Source: SG8-41 sp963699525 (GTDB lineage Bacteria; Pseudomonadota; Gammaproteobacteria; Burkholderiales; SG8-41). Taken from it: DNA of 64,000 bases. The stretch covers positions 62,001 to 126,000 of the forward strand of contig CAVOUI010000004.1 in the NCBI GenBank assembly GCA_963699525.1, written 5' to 3'. This document shows positions 7,833 through 17,383 of this stretch, piece by piece (positions within the stretch are counted from its first letter, which is position 1; the number at the start of each line of letters is the position of its first letter). A program made the position numbers and the translations under genes. The notes below the pieces were generated by a model. The model saw only the letters and a list, made by a program, of their open reading frames with translations. It did not search any database and had not been told where the DNA came from.

Positions 7833-8936
7833 ATGCAGTTCCAGGTACTTTCGACTGACGGCGCCGCGCGGCGCGGAAGGCTCACGCTTCCGCACGGCGC
7901 GGTGGACACGCCGGCATTCATGCCGGTCGGCACCTACGGCGCGGTCAAGACGCTCTCTCCGCAGGAGCTGAAAGACGTGGGCGCGCAGATCGTGCTCGGC
8001 AACACCTTTCACCTGTGGCTGCGGCCCGGGGTCGAGGTGATCGAGGCGCACGGGGGGTTGCACCGCTTCATGGGCTGGGACGGCCCGATCCTCACCGATT
8101 CCGGCGGCTACCAGGTCTACAGCCTGGGCGCGATGCGCCGGATCACCGAGGAGGGGGTACGGTTCCAGTCGCCGGTCGACGGCGCTCCCTGCTTTCTCAC
8201 GCCCGAGAAGTCGATGCGCATCCAGCGCGCGCTCGCCGCCGACATCGTCATGGTGTTCGACGACTGCACCCCGTATCCCGCAACGTTCGATCTTGCGCGC
8301 GACTCGATGCGGCTTTCGCTGCGGTGGGCGGCCCGCTCCCGGCGCGCTCACGAGGGCAACGCCAATGCGCTTTTCGGCATCATCCAGGGCGGAGTGCACG
8401 AGTCCCTGCGCGACGAATCGCTTGCCGGACTGAAGGCGATCGGCTTCCAGGGCTACGCCATCGGCGGGCTGTCGGTGGGAGAGCCCCGGCGGGAGATGCT
8501 GCAAGTGCTCGGGCACACCGCGCCGCAGCTGCCGGCCGACCGGCCGCGCTACCTGATGGGCGTCGGCACGCCGCAGGACATCGTGGCGGCGGTCGCGGCC
8601 GGCATCGACCTGTTCGATTGCGTCCTGCCCACGCGCAATGCGCGCAACGGCTGGGTCTACACACGCCACGGCGTGGTGAAGCTCCGGAACGCGCGCCACC
8701 GCAGCGAGGTCCAACCGCTCGACGAGGCGTGCGCCTGCTACACCTGCCGCCATTTCTCCCGGGGCTACCTCCACCACCTGCAGCGCGTGAACGAGATCCT
8801 GGGAGCGCGGTTGAACACCTTGCACAACCTCCATTACTACCAGGAGCTGATGCGCGGCCTGCGCGCCGCCATCGAGGCCGGGCGCTTCGCCGATTTTCGC
8901 GCGGAAATCGAGCAGGCGCAGGGAAAATCGGTGTAG
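7833..8936 (+). CDS. tgt: tRNA-guanine transglycosylase
   Basis: Tgt swaps guanine 34 for preQ1 in GUN-anticodon tRNAs. The 367-residue product has the nucleophile and base-recognition motifs: LTDSGGYQVYSLG near residue 87 (usually DSGGFQVFSL), VMVFDDCTPYP near 140, GIIQGGV near 182, AIGGLSVGE near 208, and FDCVLPTRNARNG near 262. The zinc site is CACYTCRHF with a downstream His near residue 328. ATG 7833 gives the expected N-terminus. It continues into yajC-secDF, a common arrangement. Confidence 0.97.
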   Translation: MQFQVLSTDGAARRGRLTLPHGAVDTPAFMPVGTYGAVKTLSPQELKDVGAQIVLGNTFHLWLRPGVEVIEAHGGLHRFMGWDGPILTDSGGYQVYSLGAMRRITEEGVRFQSPVDGAPCFLTPEKSMRIQRALAADIVMVFDDCTPYPATFDLARDSMRLSLRWAARSRRAHEGNANALFGIIQGGVHESLRDESLAGLKAIGFQGYAIGGLSVGEPRREMLQVLGHTAPQLPADRPRYLMGVGTPQDIVAAVAAGIDLFDCVLPTRNARNGWVYTRHGVVKLRNARHRSEVQPLDEACACYTCRHFSRGYLHHLQRVNEILGARLNTLHNLHYYQELMRGLRAAIEAGRFADFRAEIEQAQGKSV

Positions 8937-8988
8937 AATCCGCCATTTTTCCGGGCGGCCGCGTGCGCGCCCGATTCACGGAGACGCT

Positions 8989-9312
8989 ATGTTAATCAAT
9001 CCAGCCTGGGCCCAGGGCGGCCCCGCAGCGGGCGGCGGCTACGAGAGCCTGATTCTGATCGTGCTGATGTTCGCCGTGCTCTATTTCCTGATGATCCGCC
9101 CGCAGATGAAGCGCGCGAAGGAGCACAAGACGATGATCGAGGCGCTGCAGAAAGGCGACGAAGTGGTCGCCGCGGGCGGCGTGCTCGGCCGCATCAGCAA
9201 GATCAGCGACACCTACGTGACGCTCGAGATCGCCGACAAGGTCGAGATCCAGGTGCAGCGCCCGGCGGTGCAGCTGGTGCTGCCGAAAGGGACGCTCAAG
9301 AACCTCCAGTAA
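8989..9312 (+). CDS. yajC: Preprotein translocase accessory subunit YajC
   Basis: Small inner-membrane partner of the SecDF complex, 107 residues. One transmembrane helix (about residues 20-38, ending LYFLMIRPQ) is followed by the characteristic cytoplasmic KRAKEHKTMIEALQKGDEVV stretch. A TAGAAT -10-like hexamer lies at 8934-8939 without a clear -35. The TAA stop overlaps the secD ATG by one base. Confidence 0.95.
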   Translation: MLINPAWAQGGPAAGGGYESLILIVLMFAVLYFLMIRPQMKRAKEHKTMIEALQKGDEVVAAGGVLGRISKISDTYVTLEIADKVEIQVQRPAVQLVLPKGTLKNLQ

Positions 9313-11183
9313 TGAACCGCTACTCCTTCTGGCAGTACCTCCTCATCGCCACCACGCTGGTGTTGGGCCTCCTCTACACGGTGCCCAACTTCTTCGGCGA
9401 GGTGCCGGCCGTGCAGGTGCAGCCGCATCGCGCGACGCTCAAGGCCGATGCCGCGTTGATGGGCCGCGTCGAGGACATCCTCAGGAAGGGAAACCTCGCG
9501 CCCTCCGGAGTGGTCCTGGACGCGACGAGTGTCAAGGCGCGTTTTCCCGACACCGATGCCCAGCTCAAGGCCAAGGACCTGCTGCAGTCGCAGCTCGGCG
9601 AGGACTACGTCATCGCGCTGAATCTCCTCTCCAACAGTCCGCGGTGGCTCGCGGCGATCGGCGCGCTGCCGATGTACCTGGGGCTCGACCTGCGCGGCGG
9701 CGTGCACTTCCTGCTGCAGGTGGACATGAAGGCCGCCATCGCCAAGAAGGTGGAGGCGACCCTCAACGATGTCCGCGGCAACCTGCGCGAGAAGCGCATC
9801 CAGTACACCGGTATCGCGCGCGAAGGACAGGCGATCGTGGTGCGCTTCCGCGACGCGGCGATGCGCGAGAAGGGCCTGCAGGAAATCTCGCGCACGCTTC
9901 CCGATCTCGAACTCAAGACGGCCGAGGACGGGAGCGAATTCCGCATCGTCGCGACGCTCAAGCCCGAGGCGCAGAAGAAGACCCAGGAGTTCTCGCTGCA
10001 GCAGAACATCACGACGCTGCGCAACCGCATCAACGAGCTGGGCGTGGCGGAACCGATCATCCAGCAGCAGGGCGCGGACCGCGTGGTGGTGCAGCTGCCG
10101 GGGGTGCAGGACACCGCCAAGGCGAAGGACATCCTTGGGCGCACGGCGACGCTCGAAGTGAGGATGGTGGACGACGACGCGACCAACAACCCGGCGGTGA
10201 TCCAGGCTGCGCTGGCGGGGCAGGTGCCGTTCGGCGACGAGCTCTACGTGGAGCGCGGCGGCGCGCCGGTCCTGGTGAGGCGGCAGGTGGTGCTGACCGG
10301 CGACCGCATCAACGACGCGCAGCCGGGCTTCGACAACCAGACCGGGGAGCCGGCGGTGCATATCAACCTCGACGGCACCGGCGCGCGCATCTTCCACCAG
10401 GTCACGCGCGAGAACGTGGGCAAGCGGATGGCGATCCTGCTGTTCGAGAAGGGCAAGGGCGAGGTGGTGACGGCCCCGGTGATCCGCAGCGAGATCCCGG
10501 GCGGCCGCGTGCAGATCAGCGGGCGTATGACGACGCAGGAGGCGCACGACGTCGCGCTGCTGCTGCGCGCCGGCGCGCTCGCCGCGCCGATGGAGATCAT
10601 CGAAGAGCGCACGGTCGGGCCCTCGCTCGGCGCCGAGAATATCCGGATCGGCTTCCATTCCACCTGGTACGGGTTCGCCGCGATTTCGGTGTACATGATC
10701 GTCTACTATGCGTTGTTCGGGGTGATCTCGATCGTCGCGCTCACCGCCAACGTCCTGTTTCTGGTCGCGCTGCTCTCCATGCTCCAGGCGACGCTGACGC
10801 TGCCCGGCATGGCCGGCATCGCCCTCACCATCGGCATGGCGATCGACGCCAACGTGCTCATCAACGAGCGCATCCGCGAGGAGCTGCGCAACGGCAACAC
10901 GCCGCAAGCGGCGATCCATGCGGGCTACGACCGTGCCTGGGGCACGATACTCGATTCCAACCTCACGACGCTCATCGCGGGGGTATTCCTGTTCCTTCTG
11001 GGTTCGGGACCGGTCAAGGGCTTCGCGGTAGTGCTGTGCCTGGGGATACTCACTTCCCAGTTCAGCGCGGTGATGGTCTCGCGGGCCATGGTCAACCTCT
11101 ACTACGGCAGCCGCCGCCGGCTCGAAAAGGTCTCGATCGGCCAGGTCTGGCGGCCGCAGGCCAATCGCGGAGCGGGAGCGTAG
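9312..11183 (+). CDS. secD: Protein translocase subunit SecD
   Basis: SecD uses the proton gradient to help pull exported proteins across the inner membrane. The 623-residue protein has an N-terminal helix (about 7-24), a large periplasmic domain with LGLDLRGGVHFLLQVD near 121, the NTTTLRNRINELGVAEP-like P1 motif near 230, and a five-helix C-terminal RND bundle containing GMAIDANVLINERIREEL near 514. It starts within the yajC stop and is followed 2 bases later by secF. Confidence 0.97.
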   Translation: MNRYSFWQYLLIATTLVLGLLYTVPNFFGEVPAVQVQPHRATLKADAALMGRVEDILRKGNLAPSGVVLDATSVKARFPDTDAQLKAKDLLQSQLGEDYVIALNLLSNSPRWLAAIGALPMYLGLDLRGGVHFLLQVDMKAAIAKKVEATLNDVRGNLREKRIQYTGIAREGQAIVVRFRDAAMREKGLQEISRTLPDLELKTAEDGSEFRIVATLKPEAQKKTQEFSLQQNITTLRNRINELGVAEPIIQQQGADRVVVQLPGVQDTAKAKDILGRTATLEVRMVDDDATNNPAVIQAALAGQVPFGDELYVERGGAPVLVRRQVVLTGDRINDAQPGFDNQTGEPAVHINLDGTGARIFHQVTRENVGKRMAILLFEKGKGEVVTAPVIRSEIPGGRVQISGRMTTQEAHDVALLLRAGALAAPMEIIEERTVGPSLGAENIRIGFHSTWYGFAAISVYMIVYYALFGVISIVALTANVLFLVALLSMLQATLTLPGMAGIALTIGMAIDANVLINERIREELRNGNTPQAAIHAGYDRAWGTILDSNLTTLIAGVFLFLLGSGPVKGFAVVLCLGILTSQFSAVMVSRAMVNLYYGSRRRLEKVSIGQVWRPQANRGAGA

Positions 11184-11185
11184 CC

Positions 11186-12133
11186 ATGGAGTGGTTCAGG
11201 ATCAAGCGCGACATCCCGTTCATGCGCTACGCGCTGATCTTCAACGTGATCTCGCTCGTCACGTTCCTGATCGCGGTGGGCTCGCTCGCATTCCGGGGGC
11301 TCAACCTCGGCGTGGATTTCACCGGCGGCACGGTGATGGAAGTGGCCTACGCGCAGGCGGCCGAGCTCGGCAAGATCCGCGAATCCATGGCTCGGCTCGG
11401 CTTCACCGACGCCTCCGTGCAGAACTTCGGCACCTCGCGCGACGTGCTGATCCGGCTGCCGCTCAAGCAGGGGGTGAGCAGCGCCAAGCTGTCGGAGCAG
11501 GTGATGCAGGAGCTGCGAAAGGACGATGCGCGGGTCGAAATGCGCCGCGTCGAATTCGTGGGGCCGCAGGTGGGGCGCGAGCTGCTCGAAAACGGCGCTC
11601 TGGCGCTGCTGTTCGTTTCGCTCGGGATCGTCGCCTATCTCGCATTCAGATTCGAGTGGAAGTTCGGTGTCGCGACGATCATCGCGAATCTCCATGACAC
11701 CGTGATCATCGTCGGCTGCTTCTCGATCTTCCAGTGGGAGTTCTCGCTGCCGGTGCTGGCCGCGGTGCTGGCGATCCTCGGCTACTCGGTGAACGAGTCG
11801 GTGGTGGTGTTCGACCGGGTGCGCGAGGTCTTCCGCAACCGCAGGATGCGCAGCCTGACGGTGCCGCAGATCATCGACCACGCGATAACGGCCACGATGT
11901 CGCGCACCATCATCACCCACGGCTGCACCCAGCTGATGGTGTGCTCGATGCTGGTCTTCGGCGGCGAGACGCTGTTCTACTTCGCGCTCGCGCTCACCAT
12001 CGGCATCTGCTTCGGCATCTACTCCTCGGTGCTGGTTGCGAGCCCGATCGTGATGTGGCTCGGCGTCTCGCGCGAGGACCTCGCCCGGCCGGAAGCACAG
12101 AAGAAGCCCGGCGAAACCGGCGCGGTGGTCTAG
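11186..12133 (+). CDS. secF: Protein translocase subunit SecF
   Basis: Second half of the SecDF proton-driven translocation motor, 315 residues with six membrane helices. Landmarks are GLNLGVDFTGGTVMEV near residue 37, VEFVGPQVGREL near 120, and GYSVNESVVVFDRVRE near 193, the RND motif matching that of SecD. ATG 11186 follows the secD stop by two bases; the longer upstream frame is a shadow over secD. Confidence 0.97.
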   Translation: MEWFRIKRDIPFMRYALIFNVISLVTFLIAVGSLAFRGLNLGVDFTGGTVMEVAYAQAAELGKIRESMARLGFTDASVQNFGTSRDVLIRLPLKQGVSSAKLSEQVMQELRKDDARVEMRRVEFVGPQVGRELLENGALALLFVSLGIVAYLAFRFEWKFGVATIIANLHDTVIIVGCFSIFQWEFSLPVLAAVLAILGYSVNESVVVFDRVREVFRNRRMRSLTVPQIIDHAITATMSRTIITHGCTQLMVCSMLVFGGETLFYFALALTIGICFGIYSSVLVASPIVMWLGVSREDLARPEAQKKPGETGAVV

Positions 12134-12147
12134 CCTCGCCGCCCGCC

Positions 12148-12804
12148 GTGGATTTCTTCGCCGGCCTCTTCGACATCGTCCTCCATCTCGACCGCCACCT
12201 GCAGTGGCTGGTCGTGAATTACGGGCCGTGGATCTACGCGATCCTCTTCGCCATCGTGTTCTGCGAGACCGGGCTGGTGGTGGCGCCGTTCCTGCCGGGC
12301 GATTCGCTGCTGTTCGTCGCCGGGACGCTCGCCGCGGCGGGCGACATGTACATCCATGGAGTGTTCGCGGTGCTCGCCTCGGCCTCGTTCCTGGGGGACA
12401 ACACCAATTACTGGATCGGGCGCTACCTCGGGCCGCGCGTGTTCACGCGCGAGGGCTCGCGGCTTCTGAACCCGGAACACCTCGCGCGCACGCACCGCTT
12501 CTACGCCCGCTACGGGGCGAAAACCATCTTCTTCGCGCGCTTCGTGCCGATCATCCGCACCTTCGCTCCGTTCGTGGCGGGGCTCGGGCACATGCGCTAC
12601 CCGCGCTTCCTCTTCTTCAGCTTCTCGGGCAGCATCGCCTGGGTCGGCTCGCTCGCCTATGCCGGCTATTACTTCGGCAACATGCCGCTGGTGAAGCAGA
12701 ACCTGTCGCTGGTGATCGTGATCATCATCGTGATCTCGATCCTGCCCGGCATCATCGAGTACCTGCGCCACTTGCTTGGCACCCGGATGCGCGGCAAGGA
12801 GTAG
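12148..12804 (+). CDS. DedA/SNARE-associated-type inner-membrane protein
   Basis: Member of the DedA (VTT domain) family of polytopic proteins, some of which act as undecaprenyl-phosphate or lipid flippases. The 218-residue product has ETGLVVAPFLPGDSLLF near residue 38, GDNTNYWIGRYLG near 83, FFARFVPIIRTFAPFVAG near 130 (the conserved arginine motif), and several transmembrane helices. The GTG start at 12148 lies 14 bases after secF. Substrate and physiological role are not evident. Confidence 0.88.
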   Translation: MDFFAGLFDIVLHLDRHLQWLVVNYGPWIYAILFAIVFCETGLVVAPFLPGDSLLFVAGTLAAAGDMYIHGVFAVLASASFLGDNTNYWIGRYLGPRVFTREGSRLLNPEHLARTHRFYARYGAKTIFFARFVPIIRTFAPFVAGLGHMRYPRFLFFSFSGSIAWVGSLAYAGYYFGNMPLVKQNLSLVIVIIIVISILPGIIEYLRHLLGTRMRGKE

Positions 12805-12874
12805 GCAGCGAGCGGAGGATGAACCCGATGGCGCATTCTGCTCACCGCTGTCGGCCCACTGCTTACCGTTCAAT

Positions 12875-13399
12875 GTGAATCTCTATTTCCGGCTGCTGAT
12901 CCTGCTCGTCCGCCTGATCGGGTTGCCGCGTACGGGGCTGTTCGAGGAGTCGCGCGTCAGCTTCCGGGTGCTGCCGACCGACTGCGACGTCAACCTCCAC
13001 ATGAACAACGGCCGCTACCTCGCGTTCATGGACCTGGGACGGCTGCACCTCGTCGCCCAGATCGGGCTGCTGGGGATCATCCTGCGCAGGCGCTGGGGGG
13101 CCGCACTGGGGGCCGCGGAGATCAACTTCATCCGCCCGCTCGCCCCGTTCCAGAAGTTCGAGCTCGTCACCCGGCTCGTCACCTGGGACGAGAAATACGC
13201 CTATATGGAGCAGCGCTTCGAATCGCGCGGTGTGCTGTGCGCGCACGCTTTCGTGAAGGGATTGTTCCTGGACCGGGACCGCCGGGTCGAACCCTCGGAG
13301 GTGTCCGCGGCGCTGGGCACCGCGGCCGTGCCGCCGCCCATGCCGGAGGAGCTGCGGATCTGGGCCGAGCTCGGCAACGTCAAAAAACAGAACGCGTGA
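12875..13399 (+). CDS. Thioesterase-like hotdog-fold protein
   Basis: The 174-residue product resembles the THEM6/4HBT_2 hotdog family: a short hydrophobic leader, then VSFRVLPTDCDVNLHMNNGR, in which the Asp and the HMNNGRY motif form the usual thioesterase-like active-site region, and a later ALGAAEINFIRPLAPFQKF strand. The natural substrate is unknown. GTG 12875 is chosen because the conserved fold starts there; the open frame extends upstream to 12776, inside the DedA gene, with low-quality sequence. It is convergent with the Bug gene downstream. Confidence 0.75.
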   Translation: MNLYFRLLILLVRLIGLPRTGLFEESRVSFRVLPTDCDVNLHMNNGRYLAFMDLGRLHLVAQIGLLGIILRRRWGAALGAAEINFIRPLAPFQKFELVTRLVTWDEKYAYMEQRFESRGVLCAHAFVKGLFLDRDRRVEPSEVSAALGTAAVPPPMPEELRIWAELGNVKKQNA

Positions 13400-14378
13400 T
13401 CATTCCGGCTTGATGCCGGCGTCCTCGATCACCTTGCGCCAGCGCGCCGCGTCCTCGCGGATGAGCTTGGAGAATGCGGCGGGAGAAAGCTTGCCCGGCT
13501 CGAATCCCTGTTCGACCAGCGCATCCCGCAGCGCGGAAGCACCCAGCGTCGAGGCAAACGCGGTGCCGAGCGTCGCCGTGACCGCGCCGGGGGTGCGCGC
13601 CGGGACGAAAACGCCCATCCACAGGGATGCCTGAAAGCCGGGAAAGCCGGACTCCGCGACGGTCGGCGTCTGCGGCAGCCCGGAAACCCGCTCGCGGCTC
13701 GTGACGGCGAGCGCCCGCAGCTTCCCGGACCTGACGTGGGGGAGGGACGCGGGGATCGTCGTGATCTGCAGCTGGATGCGCCCGGCCATGAGATCGATCG
13801 TCGAAAGCGTCGATCCCTTGTAAGGCACGTGGACCATGTCGATTCCAGCCGCCTTCTTGAGCAGCTCGCCGGTGAGGTGCCCGAGGCTCGCATTGCCGAC
13901 GGACGCGTAATGGAGCTTGCCGGGATTCGCGCGGGCGTGCGCAACGAACTCCTGGACGTTCGTTGCCGGCACCGCGGGATTGGTCGTCAGGAAATAGGCG
14001 GCATCGCCCAGGAGACGCGACCGGCGTGAAATCGGCGACGGGGTCGTAGCCGAGCTTCGGGTTGAGAATGGGGGCGAGCGCGTGGGTCGTGGTCGTGCCC
14101 AAGGTCCAGGTATAGCCGTTCGGGGCGGCCTGCGCGACGATTGCGACGCCGAGCGTCCCGCTCGCGCCCGCGCGGTTGTCCACCACGACCTGCTGGCCGA
14201 AGCGCTCGGCGAGCCGCTGCGCGACCAGTCGGGCCACGACATCGGTCGAGGTGCCCGGTGGGAACGGCACGACGAAGCGCACCGGCCGCGACGGAAATGG
14301 CTGCGCCGGCACCGGCATCGCGGCGGCCAGGACCAGGAGGCCGACGGCGATCTCAGGCCAGCGCGCGGTCAATGCCAA
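13400..14378 (-). pseudogene. Bug/TctC-family periplasmic receptor, frameshifted
   Basis: Orphan receptor of the tripartite tricarboxylate type; no TctA/TctB membrane genes lie nearby. Signal peptide, then FPSRPVRFVVPFPPGTSTDV, VVDNRAGASGTLG, and after the break NPGKLHYASVGNASLGH and DMVHVPYKG, all family marks. One extra base near 14015 splits the frame between FTPVA and LLGDAAYF; without it the protein is about 325 residues. TTG 14378 is the likeliest start (GTG 14399 is an alternative), overlapping the end of the dehydrogenase gene. The clean single-base break suggests a sequence error more than decay. Confidence 0.85.
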
Positions 14379-15438
14379 GCAGCATCTCCTCGAAGTCACC
14401 GAGCGAATTGTAGCGGGGCGCAGCCGCGAGGTGCGGGGTCACGATGACATTGCGAAAGGCGAGGAGGGGATCGTCGGCGCGCCCCGGGGCATCGTAGTGG
14501 GGATCGAGGCCGAAGCCGCCCAGCTGTCCGTTGCGCAGGGCGTCGAGCAGCGCGTTTCGATCCACCAGCGGCGGCCGCGAGACGTTGACCAGGATCGCCC
14601 CGCGCTTCATCAGGCCGAGCTCGCGCGGCCCGATGATGCCGCGGGTGGAGTCGTTCATGGGCAGATGCAGGCTCACGAAATCGCTGTCCGACAGCAGCGT
14701 GTCGAGCTGAGAGTAAACCGCGCTGTAGCGCGCTTCGTCCCGGCGCGGCAGCCGGTGGCGCTGCGTGTAGACGATGCGCATCCCGAACGCCGCGGCACGG
14801 AGGGCCAGCTCGCGCCCGATTTCGCCCAGCCCGACGATGCCGAGCTGCGCGCCGTGGAGGTTGCGCGTGCCGGTGATGCGGGCCCAGTTCGCGTTGGCAG
14901 TGTGCGCCCGGTCGTACTGCGTGGGCGAATAGCCCGCCGCCTTGAGCTGCTCGATGCTGATCAGTCCCGCGGTCTCGTGGACCTTGCGGGCGAGCGCCAG
15001 CATCAGCGCGAGCGCGTGCTCCGCGCAGGAGATGTTTGCGCGGCGCCGCAGGGTGAGCACGCGGATACGCGCGCGCTTGCAGGCTCCGGCATCGATGTTC
15101 GACAGGACGGTGCCGTACTTCTGCACGATGCGCAGCGTGCTGCCCGCCGTGGCGATTTCGCGCTTCCCGACGGCAAGGGTTTCCACAATGGCCACGCGGG
15201 CACCGGGCATGGCGGCGAGCAGCGCGCCCTGATCGGCGACAAGCCGCACTTCGGATGGATGGAGTCGCTTGAGCCGCGCGCGCATCCGAACGCACCATCC
15301 GGCGAAATCCGGCAGTTCATGCGCGAAAAAATGGGAGAACGCCGCGACGCGCGCGGCGGGCACCGCAGGATCCAGGATCACCTGGATCAGCCGCGGGAAC
15401 GGGTCGTCCTCGACGACGACGACGGGGCGCGATCTCAC
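14353..15438 (-). CDS. D-2-hydroxyacid dehydrogenase, NAD-dependent
   Basis: Soluble oxidoreductase of the D-isomer 2-hydroxyacid dehydrogenase family, 361 residues. It has the Rossmann motif GIVGLGEIGRELA near residue 200, the substrate-binding region VQKYGTVLSNID near 105, the catalytic Arg segment VNVSRPPLVD near 280 and PHLAAAPR near 337 with the catalytic His. GTG 15438 is chosen because it forms a GTGA overlap with the upstream gene's stop. It sits between a CMD gene and a Bug receptor in one operon-like block, suggesting import and reduction or oxidation of a hydroxy or keto acid. Confidence 0.9.
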   Translation of the reverse strand: MRSRPVVVVEDDPFPRLIQVILDPAVPAARVAAFSHFFAHELPDFAGWCVRMRARLKRLHPSEVRLVADQGALLAAMPGARVAIVETLAVGKREIATAGSTLRIVQKYGTVLSNIDAGACKRARIRVLTLRRRANISCAEHALALMLALARKVHETAGLISIEQLKAAGYSPTQYDRAHTANANWARITGTRNLHGAQLGIVGLGEIGRELALRAAAFGMRIVYTQRHRLPRRDEARYSAVYSQLDTLLSDSDFVSLHLPMNDSTRGIIGPRELGLMKRGAILVNVSRPPLVDRNALLDALRNGQLGGFGLDPHYDAPGRADDPLLAFRNVIVTPHLAAAPRYNSLGDFEEMLLGIDRALA

Positions 15439-15955
15439 GGCTTCTCGGGATCGATATCGAGCGCCCTCAGCACCCGGGTGTGCATGTTGTAGGCTGCGAT
15501 GAGCACGGTCAGTTCCACTGCCGCCCGCTCGCCGAAATGCGCCCGCATGCCATTGAACACTGCGTCGGGGACTTCCACATCCCGCGTCATTGCGTCGACG
15601 TATGCGAGCAGCGCAGCGTCTCCCGGGCCGAACACGCCGATTTTCGCCAGTCGCGCAGGGCCTCGATCTCCGCGGGGGTGACCCCGGCCGGCTCCGCGTA
15701 GCGCAAGCGGTGGATCTGGAAGACATAGTCGGCGTGGTTCAAGACCGCAACGCGCATGATGACGAGCTCCCGCGCTCGCTCGCCGAGCCCGGTCTCGTAG
15801 CGCACCGCGTTGTTGAAGTCGAGCCACGCCGAAGCGAGCCCGGGCGAATGCAGCAGCGCGCGGTAGAGATTGAGCAGCCGGCCGCCGCGCTTGCCACGGA
15901 TCTTCGCGACGACCGCGGCCCCGGCGCTTTCGTCGAGGAGGGGAACCCGCGCCAC
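15435..15955 (-). pseudogene. Carboxymuconolactone decarboxylase-like (CMD) protein, frameshifted
   Basis: The N-terminal frame carries LDFNNAVRYETGLGERAREL, VIMRVAVLNHADYVFQIH, which is the CMD/AhpD-like fold; this member has an H-x-x-D-x-V-x-x-x-H arrangement with no CxxC pair. A single missing base near 15648, next to a run of T on the plus strand, breaks the frame at IEALRDW; the product continues in the second frame as KIGVFGPGDAALLAYVD and would total about 173 residues. The GTG start shares one base with the purB TAG stop. Confidence 0.78.
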
Positions 15956-17325
15956 TAGATGCGTTTCGCCAGTTCTGCAGCCTTGCCGATGTAGGTCGCT
16001 GGCGTCAGCGAAAGCAGTCGCTGCTTCTCCGCGTCCGGAATGGCGAGGCCTTTGATGAAGGCGTGCAGAGTGTCGCGCGTGATCCCGTCCTTGCCGCGCG
16101 TCAGTCCCTTCAGCTTCTCGTAGGCGTCGGCGATGCCGTGGCGCCGCATCACGGTCTGGATCGGCTCGGCGAGCACCTCCCAGTTGGCGTCGAGGTCCGC
16201 GGCCATGCGCCCGCGGTCCGCATCGAGCTGGTTCAGGCCCTTGAGGCACGAGTCGTAGCCGAGCAGAGCGTGGCCGAGCGCCACTCCCATGTTGCGCAGC
16301 ACGGTGGAATCGGTGAGATCGCGCTGCCAGCGCGACACCGGCAGCTTTTCGGCGAGGTGCCCGAGCAGCGCGTTGGCGACGCCGAGGTTGCCTTCCGAGT
16401 TCTCGAAATCGATCGGGTTCACCTTGTGCGGCATGGTGGAGGAGCCGACCTCGTCCGGTCTTGCCTTCTGGCGGAAGTAGCCGAGCGAGACATAGCCCCA
16501 GAGGTCGCGGTCGAGATCGATGAGGACGGTATTGGCGCGGGCGAACGCGTCGAACAGCTCGGCAATCGAGTCGTGGGGCTCGATCTGGGTGGTGAAGGCG
16601 TTGAACTCCAGGCCCAGGCGCTCGACGAGCCCGCGTGCGATTTTCTCCCAATCGACGCCGGGGTAGGCGGCGACATGGGCGTTGTAGTTGCCGACCGCGC
16701 CGTTGAACTTGGCGGTCAGCCCGACTCCGGCGATGCGGCTGCGCGCCCGCATCAGGCGGTGCGCGACGTTGGCGAGCTCCTTGCCCATCGTGGTCGGGCT
16801 CGCCGGCTGGCCGTGGGTCCGCGCGAGCATCGCGCAGTCCGCGAGATCGGATGCGAGCTTGGCCAGCCTCTCGATCACCTTGTCGAGCGCCGGCAGCAGG
16901 ATCCGGTCGCGGGCGTGCTTCAGCATCAGCGCATGCGCGAGGTTGTTGATGTCTTCCGACGTGCACGCGAAGTGGAAGAACTCCGCGACCTTCATGATCT
17001 CCCGGTTGGCCCCGAGCTTCTCGCGCAGGAAGTACTCCACCGCCTTCACGTCGTGGTTGATCTTCGCTTCCGTGCGCTTCACCGCCTCGCCGTCGGCCTC
17101 CGAGAATTTCGCGGCGACCTCGTCGAGCTGGGCGAGGGTGGGCGGCGAGAACGGCGGCACTTCCCGGATCGAGGGCTCGGCGGCGAGCGTCTTCAGCCAT
17201 TCGATCTCGATCCGCACCCGGAACCGGATCAACGCGAGCTCGCTGAAGGTGTCGCGCAGCGCGGCGACTCTGTTGTGATAGCGGCCGTCGAGAGGGGATA
17301 ATGCGGTGAGGGGAGTCAAGGCCAT
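15955..17325 (-). CDS. purB: Adenylosuccinate lyase
   Basis: PurB removes fumarate from SAICAR and from adenylosuccinate in purine synthesis. The 456-residue product has the fumarase/aspartase-superfamily signature GSSTMPHKVNPIDFEN near residue 294, LARTHGQPASPTTMGKE near 168, the substrate loop TSEDINNLA near 121, and LSPLDGRY near the N-terminus, as in the E. coli-type long PurB. The GTG start of the CMD gene overlaps its stop, tying the downstream catabolic genes to it. Confidence 0.97.
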   Translation of the reverse strand: MALTPLTALSPLDGRYHNRVAALRDTFSELALIRFRVRIEIEWLKTLAAEPSIREVPPFSPPTLAQLDEVAAKFSEADGEAVKRTEAKINHDVKAVEYFLREKLGANREIMKVAEFFHFACTSEDINNLAHALMLKHARDRILLPALDKVIERLAKLASDLADCAMLARTHGQPASPTTMGKELANVAHRLMRARSRIAGVGLTAKFNGAVGNYNAHVAAYPGVDWEKIARGLVERLGLEFNAFTTQIEPHDSIAELFDAFARANTVLIDLDRDLWGYVSLGYFRQKARPDEVGSSTMPHKVNPIDFENSEGNLGVANALLGHLAEKLPVSRWQRDLTDSTVLRNMGVALGHALLGYDSCLKGLNQLDADRGRMAADLDANWEVLAEPIQTVMRRHGIADAYEKLKGLTRGKDGITRDTLHAFIKGLAIPDAEKQRLLSLTPATYIGKAAELAKRI

Positions 17326-17383
17326 CGCTGCGCTATTTTATCAAAGGCGCGGCGCCCCCGGCCGCCATCGGGAGACGAAAATC

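Noticed and set aside
9213..10919. Long minus-strand frame across yajC and secD
   Set aside because: Antisense shadow of secD with no recognisable protein features.
12776..12874. Longer N-terminus for the thioesterase
   Set aside because: The extension overlaps the DedA gene and is rich in Cys, Pro and Arg with no family match; GTG 12875 begins the conserved fold.
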